Positions 16,698 through 27,168 of a DNA stretch of 64,000 nucleotides are shown one piece after another. The notes beneath the pieces are model-generated. The model had not been told where the DNA came from and ran no database searches. It saw only the letters and a program-made list of their open reading frames with translations. A program made the translations under genes and the position numbers. Position 1 is the first letter of the stretch, and every line of letters starts with the position of its first letter. This DNA is from DATKFM01 sp046154965 (GTDB lineage Bacteria; Pseudomonadota; Alphaproteobacteria; Dongiales; Dongiaceae): positions 1 to 64,000 of the forward strand of contig JBJXDY010000112.1 of the NCBI GenBank assembly GCA_046154965.1, read 5' to 3'.

Positions 16698-17939
16698 TCA
16701 GGCGGCGGAGAAGGCCTGAATTCCCGTCTGCGCCCGGCCGAGGATGAGGGCGTGGACGTCATGGGTGCCCTCATAGGTATTCACGGCCTCCAGATTCATC
16801 ACATGGCGGATGACGTGGAACTCGTCGGAAATGCCATTACCGCCATGCATGTCGCGGGCGGCGCGGGCGATATCCAGGGCCTTGCCGCAGGAGTTGCGCT
16901 TCAGCATTGAGATCATCTCCGGCGCGGCGCGGCCTTCGTCTTTGAGCCGGCCGAGACGCAGGCAGGCCTGCAGTCCGAGAGTAATTTCCGTCTGCATATC
17001 GGCCAGCTTTTTCTGGATCAGCTGGTTGGCCGCCAGGGGCCGGCCGAACTGCTTGCGGTTCAGCGTGTAGTTGCGCGCCTGGTGCCAGCAGAACTCGGCG
17101 GCACCCAGCGCGCCCCAGGAGATGCCGTAGCGCGCATTGTTCAGGCAGCCGAAGGGGCCTTTCAGGCCCTTCACATTGGGCAATAACTGATCCTCGGAAA
17201 CGAACACGTCCTCCATGACGATTTCGCCGGTGATCGACGCGCGCAGGGAGAATTTTCCTTCGATCTTCGGCGCCGAGAGACCCTTCATGCCCTTTTCCAG
17301 GATGAAGCCCCTGATGTCGCCGGCATCGTCCTTGGCCCAGACGATGAAGACGTCGGCGACCGGCGAGTTGGTGATCCACATCTTGGATCCCTTCAGCACA
17401 TAGCCGCCGTCGGCCTTGCGGGCGCGGGTCCGCATGCCCGCGGGATCGGAGCCGGCGTCGGGCTCGGTCAGCCCGAAACAGCCGACGATTTCGCCCGTGG
17501 CGAGGCGCGGCAGGTACTTCTGCCGCTGTGCTTCCGTGCCATAGGCATGGATCGGGTGCATAACCAGGCTCGACTGCACGCTCATCGCCGAGCGGTAGCC
17601 GGAATCGACCCGTTCGACCTCGCGGGCCACGAGCCCATAGCAGACATAGTTCACGCCCGAGCAGCCATAGCCTTCGATCGTTGCGCCGAGCAGGCCGAGC
17701 TCGCCCATTTCGTTCATGATGCTGCGGTCGAACCTCTCGTGCCGGTTGGCCTCGAGGATCCGGGGCATCAGCTTGTCCTGGCAGTACTGCCGGGCGGTGT
17801 CGCGGATCAGCCTTTCATCCTCGCTGAGCTGATCCTCCAGCAGCAGGGGGTCTTCCCATTGGAATTCCGCCCGGCCGGCGGGGGCGGCGGACTTGCCGGC
17901 GGCAGAAACGGCCGCGCCGGCGCTCTGGGCTGCACTCAT
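16698..17939 (-). CDS. gcdH: glutaryl-CoA dehydrogenase
   Basis: FAD-dependent acyl-CoA dehydrogenase that oxidises and decarboxylates glutaryl-CoA to crotonyl-CoA in lysine and tryptophan breakdown. The family signatures GCFGLTEPDAGSDP, KMWITNSP and the terminal NTYEGTHDVHALILGRA are present; the catalytic Glu is about residue 389 in the TYEG motif, the position used by glutaryl- rather than long-chain-specific enzymes. Length 413 includes a ~22-residue Ala/Ser-rich N-terminal tail. The neighbouring CGNR regulator lies 43 bases upstream on the same strand and could be co-transcribed. Confidence 0.88.
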   Translation of the reverse strand: MSAAQSAGAAVSAAGKSAAPAGRAEFQWEDPLLLEDQLSEDERLIRDTARQYCQDKLMPRILEANRHERFDRSIMNEMGELGLLGATIEGYGCSGVNYVCYGLVAREVERVDSGYRSAMSVQSSLVMHPIHAYGTEAQRQKYLPRLATGEIVGCFGLTEPDAGSDPAGMRTRARKADGGYVLKGSKMWITNSPVADVFIVWAKDDAGDIRGFILEKGMKGLSAPKIEGKFSLRASITGEIVMEDVFVSEDQLLPNVKGLKGPFGCLNNARYGISWGALGAAEFCWHQARNYTLNRKQFGRPLAANQLIQKKLADMQTEITLGLQACLRLGRLKDEGRAAPEMISMLKRNSCGKALDIARAARDMHGGNGISDEFHVIRHVMNLEAVNTYEGTHDVHALILGRAQTGIQAFSAA

Positions 17940-17982
17940 GGATCACTCCGGGGTCGAAGGTTTGTAGGTTGCCGCAGTCTTA

Positions 17983-18645
17983 TCACGACTTTGCGGCGGA
18001 CCCAACCCGGCCCCGCTGCCGTTGGCGGAAGCGGCGGATCTTGGCCCGGCTGCCGCAGACCCGCATGTCGCACCAACGCCGGGTGCGGCTCCTGGTTTCG
18101 TCCAGGAAAAGCCAGCCGCAATGCTGGCCGGCGCATTGCTTCAGGCGGCGCCGGTCCAGCGTCAGCAGCAGTTCGGCCGCCGACAGGGCGATCGGCCCGA
18201 GCATCCAGCCGAGATCATCCGGCCCGGCCCGCCATTTCCAGACAAACCCGCCGGCCGAGGCCGCTATCTGCCGGTGCCCTTGGGCGAGGGCCAAGGCGGC
18301 ATTCAGGCGGGCAAGTCCCGCCGCCGGGGACCGGCCGCTATTGACGGCAACGCCGAGGGAATAGATCGCTTCGCGCAGCCGCTTGGCCTGCCGCAGGATG
18401 CGGGCCGCTTTGGCCGGCGCTTGCCCGGCGGCATGGGCGAGGCGGCTGGCCTGGATGGCCGAGAGAAGGCCGGCATGCCGGCACCACTGCAGGAGATGCT
18501 TGTACTCATGGAGATGCTCTAGGCATTGCGGCCCGCCGCGGCCGCTTGTGGTGTTGGCGAAATCGAGACAGAGCCGGCCGCCGAGCAGATGCAGTCTGCC
18601 GGCCCGGCTCTTCGGCGTCTTCGATGCTTCAGGTTGCTGGTACAT
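17983..18645 (-). CDS. ABATE-CGNR zinc-finger regulator
   Basis: Two-part protein: an N-terminal ABATE domain (GGRLCLDFANT) and a C-terminal CGNR zinc finger with the signature CAGQHCGWLFLD and WCDMRVCGSRAK, giving four cysteine ligands, with a basic tail. Such proteins are treated as DNA-binding stress or metabolic regulators. It is divergent from the branched-chain amino acid transporter genes with a perfect AT-rich inverted repeat between, and co-oriented with gcdH. Control of one or both is a reasonable inference. Confidence 0.85.
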   Translation of the reverse strand: MYQQPEASKTPKSRAGRLHLLGGRLCLDFANTTSGRGGPQCLEHLHEYKHLLQWCRHAGLLSAIQASRLAHAAGQAPAKAARILRQAKRLREAIYSLGVAVNSGRSPAAGLARLNAALALAQGHRQIAASAGGFVWKWRAGPDDLGWMLGPIALSAAELLLTLDRRRLKQCAGQHCGWLFLDETRSRTRRWCDMRVCGSRAKIRRFRQRQRGRVGSAAKS

Positions 18646-18661
18646 TTGCCTTGGGACTGGT

Positions 18662-18687
18662 AACCATCTATTTTATTATTGATGGTT
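18662..18687. promoter_or_regulatory. perfect inverted repeat between the CGNR regulator and the liv operon
   Basis: AACCATC (18662-18668) and GATGGTT (18681-18687) are exact reverse complements separated by a 12-base AT-only spacer that can serve as -10 in both directions. The position 16 bases from the regulator start suggests autoregulation plus control of the transporter. Because the ATG at 18682 lies inside the right arm, the permease more likely starts at 18730. Confidence 0.55.
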
Positions 18688-18729
18688 GCACTCCAAGGCA
18701 AGTCCGCCGTTCTCAGCCCGGTGTCAGGC

Positions 18730-20106
18730 ATGGCCGGCGGCGCGAGGCGCTTTCTGGCTCTTGCCGTGCTGACCGCCCTCTGCGCGCTCGTCCCACCCAT
18801 GGCGCAGGCGGCAGCGACGGGCAATGAAGAAGCCGTGCGCCGCTGTCAGGAACTGATGCCGGCCTTCGTGAAGGCGCCTCTCGGCGTCGCCATCGCGCTG
18901 CAGGATCAGGGGCACGGCCAGCCCTTCGGCGTACGGCTCGATTGGCGCGCGCTTGCGGCAACAGACTCGACCGGTACGTCCGAAATCAAGCAAGGCTGGA
19001 TGATCTGCTGGTTCCTGCCGCGCAAGTCGGCCGAAGACGCATGGCAGATGACGCAACTGGATTCCAGCGAGTTCGGCGTGATGCGCCGCTACGATATCCA
19101 GCAACTCTACAAGATGCTGCGTCTCTTGCAGTATCAGCCGCAGGAGTTCGATCCGGAAACGGATACGGCAAAGGGCCGCGCCCTTTATGTGCTGCAGCAG
19201 ACGATCAACGCCATCAATCTCGGCTGCGTCTATGCGCTGATCGCCATCGGTTTCACCTTGGTCTATGGCATCACGCGGGTGGTCAATTTCGCCTTCGGCG
19301 ATCTCTATATGTTCGGCGCCTTTACCGCCTACATCGCCTCCATCGTGTTCGCCTACTATATCGGATCGGCCGGCATCGCCGCGGTGCTGCTGGTGGGTGC
19401 GGGCGCCAGCGTGATCATGGGAGCCGCCGGCTGGGCGATGGACAAGCTCGTCTTCCGGCCGATGCGCGGCATGCCGACGACGGCTGCATTGATCGCAGCC
19501 ATCGGCCTGTCGATTTCCATGAAAGATAGCGTGCGCCTGCTGCAGGGACCGAAGACCCGCTATCTCCTGACGAAAGATCTTACCACCTGGCCCATCGTCA
19601 CCGGACATGAATTCGACGTTTATCTGAGCAAGGGCCATCTCGTGGTCGCCCTGGGCACCCTGTTCATCGGCGCTCTGCTCTGGCGGCTGAGCAGCCGTAC
19701 CAGCTTCGGCCGCAGCCAGCGCGCCAGCGCCCAGGATCCGCGGATGGCGGCGCTGCTCGGCGTCGACGTCAACAGGATCATCGGCCTCACCTTTGTCATG
19801 GGCGGCGCCCTGGCCGGCGCCGGCGGGGTGTTCGCCGGACTTCAATATGGCGTGATCAACTTTCATATGGGCACGCTGATGGGCTTCAAGGCGCTGACCG
19901 CGGCGCTGGTGGGCGGCATCGGCTCGCTGCCCGGCGCCTTCCTGGGCGCCCTGATCATTGCCGCCGTCGAATGCTTCACGGCGGCCTTTCTCGGCTCGCA
20001 ATGGAAGGATATCGCCGTGTTCGCGCTTCTGGTGCTGATTCTCTTGCTGCGTCCCGCCGGTCTGCTGGGGACGCTGCGGTCGCAAACGGCCGATGAGCGG
20101 CCGTAG
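18730..20106 (+). CDS. branched-chain amino acid ABC permease (LivH type) with periplasmic N-terminal extension
   Basis: The C-terminal ~310 residues are a LivH permease (INLGCVYALIAIGFTLVYGI, DPRMAALLGVDVNRIIGLTF, the EAA-like loop, and the final LLRPAGLLG). In front of it is a cleavable signal peptide (RRFLALAVLTALCALV, cut after AQA) and about 145 residues of presumed periplasmic sequence with no recognised domain. UrtB-type urea permeases also carry an N-terminal extension, so a urea or amide transporter is an alternative. It is separated by ~250 bases from the rest of the liv genes. The ATG at 18682 is a less likely start. Confidence 0.75.
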   Translation: MAGGARRFLALAVLTALCALVPPMAQAAATGNEEAVRRCQELMPAFVKAPLGVAIALQDQGHGQPFGVRLDWRALAATDSTGTSEIKQGWMICWFLPRKSAEDAWQMTQLDSSEFGVMRRYDIQQLYKMLRLLQYQPQEFDPETDTAKGRALYVLQQTINAINLGCVYALIAIGFTLVYGITRVVNFAFGDLYMFGAFTAYIASIVFAYYIGSAGIAAVLLVGAGASVIMGAAGWAMDKLVFRPMRGMPTTAALIAAIGLSISMKDSVRLLQGPKTRYLLTKDLTTWPIVTGHEFDVYLSKGHLVVALGTLFIGALLWRLSSRTSFGRSQRASAQDPRMAALLGVDVNRIIGLTFVMGGALAGAGGVFAGLQYGVINFHMGTLMGFKALTAALVGGIGSLPGAFLGALIIAAVECFTAAFLGSQWKDIAVFALLVLILLLRPAGLLGTLRSQTADERP

Positions 20107-20108
20107 AG

Positions 20109-20123
20109 CCGTTTCTGAAACGG
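20109..20123. promoter_or_regulatory. 15-base palindrome between the two LivH genes
   Basis: CCGTTTC and GAAACGG flank a single T just after the stop of the first permease gene. The 1-base centre argues for a protein-binding site more than a terminator, but a weak 3' hairpin is possible. The remaining bases up to 20354 show no gene. Confidence 0.35.
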
Positions 20124-20354
20124 TTCCATTGTGTGGAGACAACACCCACTTTCGGCTTGCGAGGCGGCCCCGCCCCATAATATAGGGTCAAGTCAAGAAG
20201 AACGACCAATAAACCGAGGCCAAGTTTGGGAGTCCTAATCGTGACGCGCGTCCTGCCGCAGGCGGTGGCAATGCTTCGCCCGCGCCGTCAGGCTGACTTC
20301 GCGCGTTCACTTATCGCTGCCGCTCCCGCAGCCCGGCCGCATGGAGAAATCTGA

Positions 20355-21290
<936 letters not shown>

Positions 21291-21293
21291 GCG

Positions 21294-22820
21294 ATGGCGC
21301 TGATGCAGGATGCCGGGCAGGCGAAGAAGGCGGAAGGCTCGGCGGTGACGCCGGAGATGTGGAAGCAGGCCGTCGCCGTCGGCGTGATTACCTTCCTTCT
21401 GGCATCGCTGATCGTCGGCATCGAGACCGTCAGCAGCACCGGCGCGCTGGATTTCACGACCCGCTACAAGGAAGTCTTCATCGCCTCGCTCGGCGTATTC
21501 GTCGGCAGCCTGGTGATCAGCCAGATGCGGGCGGGACGGCCGCAGGTCGGCGTCGCCGTCGCTGGCGGGGTGTCCGCGTTGCTGCTGGCGCTGCTACTCG
21601 TGCAGGAACGGGGTCTGATCCCGAAGGAATTCCTGCCCTTCAACTCCATGATCATCAATTGGGGGTCGCTGATCATCCCCGTGGCGATCTTCCTGCGCTC
21701 GACGCAGGAGGTTCGCAAGCTGCGTGCGCAGGCGAGCGGCCAAGCCGTTGTCAGCAGGGACATAGCCGGAGCGATTCAGCGCGCCATGCCGTGGATCGGC
21801 GCCGGCATGATCATTCTCGCCATTGCATTGCCGTGGCTGCCCCTGGGCGACCGGACCCAGGAAAAGAAGATCATCGACATCTGCACCATCGTCCTGACCT
21901 ACATCATGCTGGGCTGGGGTTTGAACATCGTCGTTGGTCTCGCCGGACTGCTCGATCTCGGCTATGTCGCTTTCTACGCAGTCGGCGCCTACACCTATGC
22001 CATGCTCTCGGTCTATCTCGGATGGAGCTTCTGGGTTTGCCTGCCGCTGGCGGGGCTGTTGGCGGCAACCTTCGGCGTGTTGCTCGGTTTTCCAGTCCTG
22101 CGATTGCGCGGCGACTATCTGGCGATCGTCACCCTCGGCTTCGGCGAAATGATCCGCATCATCATCGTCAACTGGCGTTCATTGACCGGTGGCCCGAACG
22201 GGATCAATCGAGTGCCGCGGGCCAGCTTCTTCGGCCTGCCGATGGAGCGTAACGTCCCCGAAGGCGTAACCAGTTTCAGCAAGTTCTTCGGCATCGAATA
22301 CAATCCCAATCACCGCGTCATCTTCCTTTACTACCTTGTGCTGGCGGCGGCGTTGGTGGTGAACTTCTTCACCCTGCGCATCCGCAAGCTGCCGCTGGGC
22401 CGCGCCTGGGAGGCGTTGCGCGAGGACGAAACGGCTTGCCGTGCGCTCGGCATCAATCCGACCAACACCAAGCTGACGGCTTTCGCGGTCGGCGCCATGT
22501 TCGGCGGCTTCGCCGGCTCTTTCTTCGCCGTGCGCAACGCCTTCATCAGCCCGGAGAGCTTCGTCTTCCTGGAGTCGGCGATCATTCTGGCGATCGTCGT
22601 GCTCGGCGGCCTCGGCAGCCAAGTCGGAATCGTGCTGGCGGCGTCGGTGCTCATCGGCGTGCCGGAGATGTTCCGCGAGCTCTCGGAGTACCGCATGCTC
22701 GCCTTCGGCATCGGCATGGTGCTGATCATGATCTGGCGGCCGGGTGGTTTGCTGGCGCATCGCGAGCCGACGATCCGGTTGCATCCGTCGGGCGCGCCGC
22801 CGGACGACAAGAAGAAATGA
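21294..22820 (+). CDS. livM: branched-chain amino acid ABC transporter permease with extended N-terminus
   Basis: Partner permease of livH. The core (from about residue 175) shows ILTYIMLGWGLNIVVGLAGLLDLG, GYVAFYAVGAYTYA and AALREDETACRALGINPTNTKLTAF coupling loop. With 508 residues it is longer than typical LivM (~330-430) because of three to four extra N-terminal membrane spans (DUF3382-like region). Its last base overlaps livG in an ATGA junction, so translation is coupled. Confidence 0.92.
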   Translation: MALMQDAGQAKKAEGSAVTPEMWKQAVAVGVITFLLASLIVGIETVSSTGALDFTTRYKEVFIASLGVFVGSLVISQMRAGRPQVGVAVAGGVSALLLALLLVQERGLIPKEFLPFNSMIINWGSLIIPVAIFLRSTQEVRKLRAQASGQAVVSRDIAGAIQRAMPWIGAGMIILAIALPWLPLGDRTQEKKIIDICTIVLTYIMLGWGLNIVVGLAGLLDLGYVAFYAVGAYTYAMLSVYLGWSFWVCLPLAGLLAATFGVLLGFPVLRLRGDYLAIVTLGFGEMIRIIIVNWRSLTGGPNGINRVPRASFFGLPMERNVPEGVTSFSKFFGIEYNPNHRVIFLYYLVLAAALVVNFFTLRIRKLPLGRAWEALREDETACRALGINPTNTKLTAFAVGAMFGGFAGSFFAVRNAFISPESFVFLESAIILAIVVLGGLGSQVGIVLAASVLIGVPEMFRELSEYRMLAFGIGMVLIMIWRPGGLLAHREPTIRLHPSGAPPDDKKK

Positions 22821-23680
22821 CGACGGCTTCCCGCATGAATGGCGCACCGCTGCTGGCCGTCGAGCATCTGACCATGCGCTTCGGCGGCCTGGTGGCAATC
22901 GACGACGTGTCGTTCAACGCGCCGCCCGGGCTGATCACCGCGCTGATCGGTCCGAACGGCGCCGGCAAGACCACGGTGTTCAATTGCCTGACCGGCTTCT
23001 ACAAGCCGACGGTCGGCCGCCTCACCTTGAATGCGGCCCATGGCAGTTTCCTGCTGGAACAGCTTGATGGATTTCGCATCTCGCAGAAGGCCCATGTCGC
23101 CCGCACTTTCCAGAATATCCGCCTGTTCGGCGGCATGTCGACGCTGGAGAATCTGATCGTTGCCCAACACAACAAGCTGATGCGCGCTTCGGCCTATAGC
23201 ATTGCCGGCTTGTTCGGGTTGTCCAGCTATCGCCAGGCGGAGCGCGATGCCGTCGAAATCGCGCGCCACTGGCTGGAACGCGTCGGCCTGGTCGCCAAGG
23301 CCGACTGGCCGGCTTCGAGCCTGCCCTACGGCGACCAGCGCCGCCTGGAGATTGCCCGCGCCATGTGCACCGATCCCGTGCTTCTATGTCTCGACGAGCC
23401 GGCGGCGGGCCTCAATGCCAATGAGTCCGCGGCGCTCAATCAACTCCTGCTCCGCATCCGCGACGAGCAGAAGATCGGCATCCTGCTGATCGAGCATGAC
23501 ATGAGCGTGGTGATGGGGATCTCCGATCATATCGTCGTGCTCGACTACGGCCGCAAAATCGCCGACGGCACGCCGGCGCAGATCCGTGCCGACACCAATG
23601 TCATCCGCGCCTATCTGGGCGAAGCGGAGGATGAGGACCTGCCGCCGGAAGTCTCCGCCGATCTCGGCCTGAAGTCGTGA
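22817..23680 (+). CDS. livG: branched-chain amino acid ABC transporter ATP-binding protein
   Basis: Cytoplasmic ATPase, 287 residues. Walker A GPNGAGKTT, the LivG-type insertion RTFQNIRLFGGMSTLENL, the ABC signature SLPYGDQRRLEIARA, Walker B CLDEPAAGLN and the switch His in LIEHDMSVVM are complete. The start ATG overlaps the livM stop by 4 bases. The long open frame reading further upstream is livM shadow. Confidence 0.94.
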   Translation: MTTASRMNGAPLLAVEHLTMRFGGLVAIDDVSFNAPPGLITALIGPNGAGKTTVFNCLTGFYKPTVGRLTLNAAHGSFLLEQLDGFRISQKAHVARTFQNIRLFGGMSTLENLIVAQHNKLMRASAYSIAGLFGLSSYRQAERDAVEIARHWLERVGLVAKADWPASSLPYGDQRRLEIARAMCTDPVLLCLDEPAAGLNANESAALNQLLLRIRDEQKIGILLIEHDMSVVMGISDHIVVLDYGRKIADGTPAQIRADTNVIRAYLGEAEDEDLPPEVSADLGLKS

Positions 23681-23690
23681 GGCGGCGGCC

Positions 23691-24401
<711 letters not shown>

Positions 24402-24416
24402 TCGGACGAATACACA

Positions 24417-24791
24417 ATGTCGATAGTGAGTCACTTAATCTCTGCATTCCAATGGGTGTTCTTGTTGGCCTTTGGCCACATCTTCTACCTGTTCGCTTTT
24501 CTAATGGCGCGCGCCTTGTCGGACGCATGGCGCCCTGTTTGGCAATGCGTCGCGTATTGCCTTCTGCTTGGTTTGGCAGACCAAGGGTTCAAAGCTTTCT
24601 TCTTCGCACCCGCGTCAAGCGGCGGAATGTTCTCTCTGAGAACCTTCTTGTTCGATTATGCAATCGATACGGTTGTGCTGACCGGAATTGCCTTGGTTAC
24701 CTACCGGATGACTCGGGCGCAAAAGATGGTGGCTCAGTATCCCTGGCTTTACAAACGTGCCGGACTGTTGAGCTGGCGGGAAATACATTGA
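24417..24791 (+). CDS. small integral membrane protein of the liv operon (DUF6867-like)
   Basis: 124 residues with three or four hydrophobic segments (SHLISAFQWVFLLAFGHIFYLF, QCVAYCLLLGLAD, FLFDYAIDTVVLTGIALVTYRM) and a short basic C-terminus. It sits in the liv cluster between livF and the binding-protein gene, a place where such small membrane proteins are seen in other alphaproteobacteria (I recall the family as DUF6867, not checked). Codon use is less GC-rich than its neighbours. Function is unknown; an accessory role in the transporter is inferred from position. Confidence 0.7.
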   Translation: MSIVSHLISAFQWVFLLAFGHIFYLFAFLMARALSDAWRPVWQCVAYCLLLGLADQGFKAFFFAPASSGGMFSLRTFLFDYAIDTVVLTGIALVTYRMTRAQKMVAQYPWLYKRAGLLSWREIH

Positions 24792-25009
24792 TTTAACAAC
24801 GAGTTGAAGGGATTTGGCCGCGCTGTTTCGCCACTGAACATCGCCCGTTCCGCCAAGCGAGTGTGCGAAGGAATTGCCCGTCTGTTGCTGCATGATAGTA
24901 TTAGGGCAACTCGCGTTTTGCGGGCAGCTCTGGAGGACGTCTAGAGAATTCCAAGTACAGGGCCGGTCATCCGATCGGCGCCTATTCAATCGATCAGGGA
25001 GAAGTCTGA

Positions 25010-26128
25010 ATGCAAAAAGTCAAATTCCCGTTGCTCGCCGCAGCCGCGCTCGCGACGGCGTTGAGCGTAACGACGGCCAAAGCCGAAGACATCACAATAG
25101 GCATGGCGGGTCCGATCACCGGCGATCTCGCCGAGTTTGGTGCGCAGCTGGTTCGGGGCGCTGAAAAGGCCGTGGCCGATCTCAACAAGGCCGGCGGCGT
25201 CATGGGCAAGCAGGTCAAGTTGGAGAAGGGCGACGACCAGTGCGACCCCAAGCAGGCGCCGATCGTTGCCAACGATCTCGTCGCCAAGGGCGTCGTGTTC
25301 GTGGCCGGTCACTTCTGTTCCGGTTCATCGATCCCGGCTTCCAGCGTCTATGCCGAGGAAGGCATCCTGCAGATCACGCCTGCGTCGACCAATCCGAAGT
25401 TCACGGACGAAGCGCCGAGCAATCTCACTTTCCGCACCTGCGGCCGTGACGATCAGCAAGGCTCCTTCGCCGGTCCCTGGATTGCCGAACAATACAAGGG
25501 CAAGAACGTCGCGATCGTCCACGACAAGTCTCAGTACGGCCAGGGTCTTGCCGACCTGACGAAGGCGGCGATGAATGCCGCCGGCCAGAATGAGGCCATG
25601 TATGAGGCGATCACCGCCGGCGAGCAGGACTACACCGCGCTCGTGACCAAGATGAAGGAAGCTAAAATCGATGTGATCTACTTCGGCGGCTATCACCCCG
25701 AGGCGGCCCTCATCGTCAAGCAGGCTCGCGAGCAGGGTCTGAATGCCCCGCTGCTGTCCGGCGACTCCCTGAATACCCAGGAGTTCGCCACGCTGGCCGG
25801 CGCTTCGTCCGACGGTGTGATGTTCACCAACGCGGCCGAAGCGCGCAATCTGCCCTCAGCGAAGGCGGTGGTTGAGGCGTTCCGTGCCGAAGGCTTCGAA
25901 CCGGAAGGCTACACGCTGAGCACCTACGCGGCCGTGCAGGTTTGGGCCGCTGCCGTGGCGGAAGCCGGGACGACCGACTCCGCCAAGGTTGCGGAAACCC
26001 TGCGCAGCCACGACTGGGACACCGTGATCGGCAAGCTCGGCTTCGATGCCAAGGGCGACCTGACCTCGGCGGCTTATGTCTGGTACGTGTTCAAGGACGG
26101 CAAGTACGCCGAAGCCGGCGGCATGTAA
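25010..26128 (+). CDS. livJ: branched-chain amino acid ABC transporter substrate-binding protein
   Basis: Periplasmic binding protein, 372 residues, with a cleavable signal peptide ending ATALSVTTAKA and two Rossmann-like lobes. Family segments: ITIGMAGPITGDLAEFGAQ at the N-terminus, GHFCSGSSIPASSVYAEEGI in the ligand-contact region and YTLSTYAAVQVWAAAV at the C-terminus. The ribosome-binding site AGGGAG precedes the ATG. A 218-base gap from the small membrane protein and a strong terminator after it suggest that it can be expressed separately and at high level. Confidence 0.92.
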   Translation: MQKVKFPLLAAAALATALSVTTAKAEDITIGMAGPITGDLAEFGAQLVRGAEKAVADLNKAGGVMGKQVKLEKGDDQCDPKQAPIVANDLVAKGVVFVAGHFCSGSSIPASSVYAEEGILQITPASTNPKFTDEAPSNLTFRTCGRDDQQGSFAGPWIAEQYKGKNVAIVHDKSQYGQGLADLTKAAMNAAGQNEAMYEAITAGEQDYTALVTKMKEAKIDVIYFGGYHPEAALIVKQAREQGLNAPLLSGDSLNTQEFATLAGASSDGVMFTNAAEARNLPSAKAVVEAFRAEGFEPEGYTLSTYAAVQVWAAAVAEAGTTDSAKVAETLRSHDWDTVIGKLGFDAKGDLTSAAYVWYVFKDGKYAEAGGM

Positions 26129-26153
26129 CTGTCGCTAGCCTAGCCTGAATAAG

Positions 26154-26191
26154 AGAGCCCGGCGCCTCGCGGTGCCGGGCTCTTCTCTTTT
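26154..26191 (+). terminator. strong terminator after livJ
   Basis: AGAGCCCGGC (26154-26163) and GCCGGGCTCT (26174-26183) make a perfect 10-base-pair stem with a 10-base loop, followed by TCTCTTTT. Classic rho-independent form. Confidence 0.85.
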
Positions 26192-26271
26192 GAAGTTGCT
26201 TCGGGAACGCCGTCGGCCTCCCGATGCCCATACAGAAGCTGCCGCGAAACGCGGCAGTCGCCCAAAGCCGC

Positions 26272-26706
26272 CTATCTCCGTCCGCGTCCCCGGCGGCGCG
26301 CGCCGGGAGATCTGCCCAGACCGATCTTCTTGGCGAAGACGGAGCGTTGCTCGGCGTAGTTCGGTGCCACCATCGGATAGTCCGGCGGCAGGCCCCACTT
26401 CGCCCGATATTCCTCAGGTGTCATATCGTACGCCGTACGAAGATGGCGCTTCAGCATCTTCAGCTTCTTGCCATCTTCCAAACATATGATGAAATCCGGT
26501 GTGATCGATTTCTTGATCGGCACCGCCGGCGTAAGACCTTCGGGCCCTGCGGCCGCTCCTTGCAAAGCCAGCAGGGAACTGTGGATTGTCTTGATGACTT
26601 CAGGCAATTGCGGTGAAGCAATTGCATTGTTGCTGACGTAAGCCGCTGCGATATCCGTGGTCATTCGCAACAGTTCTTCCGCCGAAACTTTATCGCTATC
26701 CGGCAT
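26272..26706 (-). CDS. mucR: MucR/Ros-family zinc-finger regulator
   Basis: H-NS-like transcriptional silencer of alphaproteobacteria, 144 residues. The zinc finger segment ICLEDGKKLKMLKRHLR and the following YDMTPEEYRAKWGLPPDYPMVAPNYAEQRS are diagnostic. The N-terminal half (residues 1-60) provides the oligomerisation region; the tail ends in a run of Arg. MucR proteins bind AT-rich DNA and often their own promoters; the upstream gap is AT-rich. Confidence 0.93.
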   Translation of the reverse strand: MPDSDKVSAEELLRMTTDIAAAYVSNNAIASPQLPEVIKTIHSSLLALQGAAAGPEGLTPAVPIKKSITPDFIICLEDGKKLKMLKRHLRTAYDMTPEEYRAKWGLPPDYPMVAPNYAEQRSVFAKKIGLGRSPGARRRGRGRR

Positions 26707-27168
26707 TGTTCCTGGCCCCTGTTCTAAGTTCAGAATAACTATTCACTTGGCGGGTCCCCGCCATCGCACAACATGTGAAAAGTGTCAATTCAATTAGCCG
26801 TTTTCAGCCTTTTCCTGTCGATGTAAACGAATTGGGATAAGATTCTTCTCGTGTGTTTGGTTTCTTATGCATGTGACAATTTTGTAATTCGTCGAAACAG
26901 TATCTTCGAAGTCCTTGTTGCGAGCGGCCAGCGAACCGATGCGATCAACATATACCGCAGAGCTGAACGTGTCTTGCAGACGCAGAATTCGCGTTTCCAC
27001 GATATGGAAAGCGGAGTTCCAGGCGGCGCCAGCCGCAGTGCGGGCGCACCAGCTGGGCAAACCGCTGATATCCGGATTAAACGAGGCATTGGGGGTCGGG
27101 AGTTGCCCCCTGGCGACTAATGGTGTTTGATCCCGCAATCCACACCTGTCCGGGACCATTCGTGAACC
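26707..27168. other. AT-rich intergenic region between mucR and rpiB
   Basis: No gene is supported with confidence. The 26740-26900 part is AT-rich and would suit MucR binding. A leftward frame ending at 26794 has a protein-like stretch (LQDTFSSAVYVDRIGSLAARNKD) with raised third-position GC but no clear start, and could be a decayed or very small gene. Rightward frames over the same bases look random. Confidence 0.3.
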
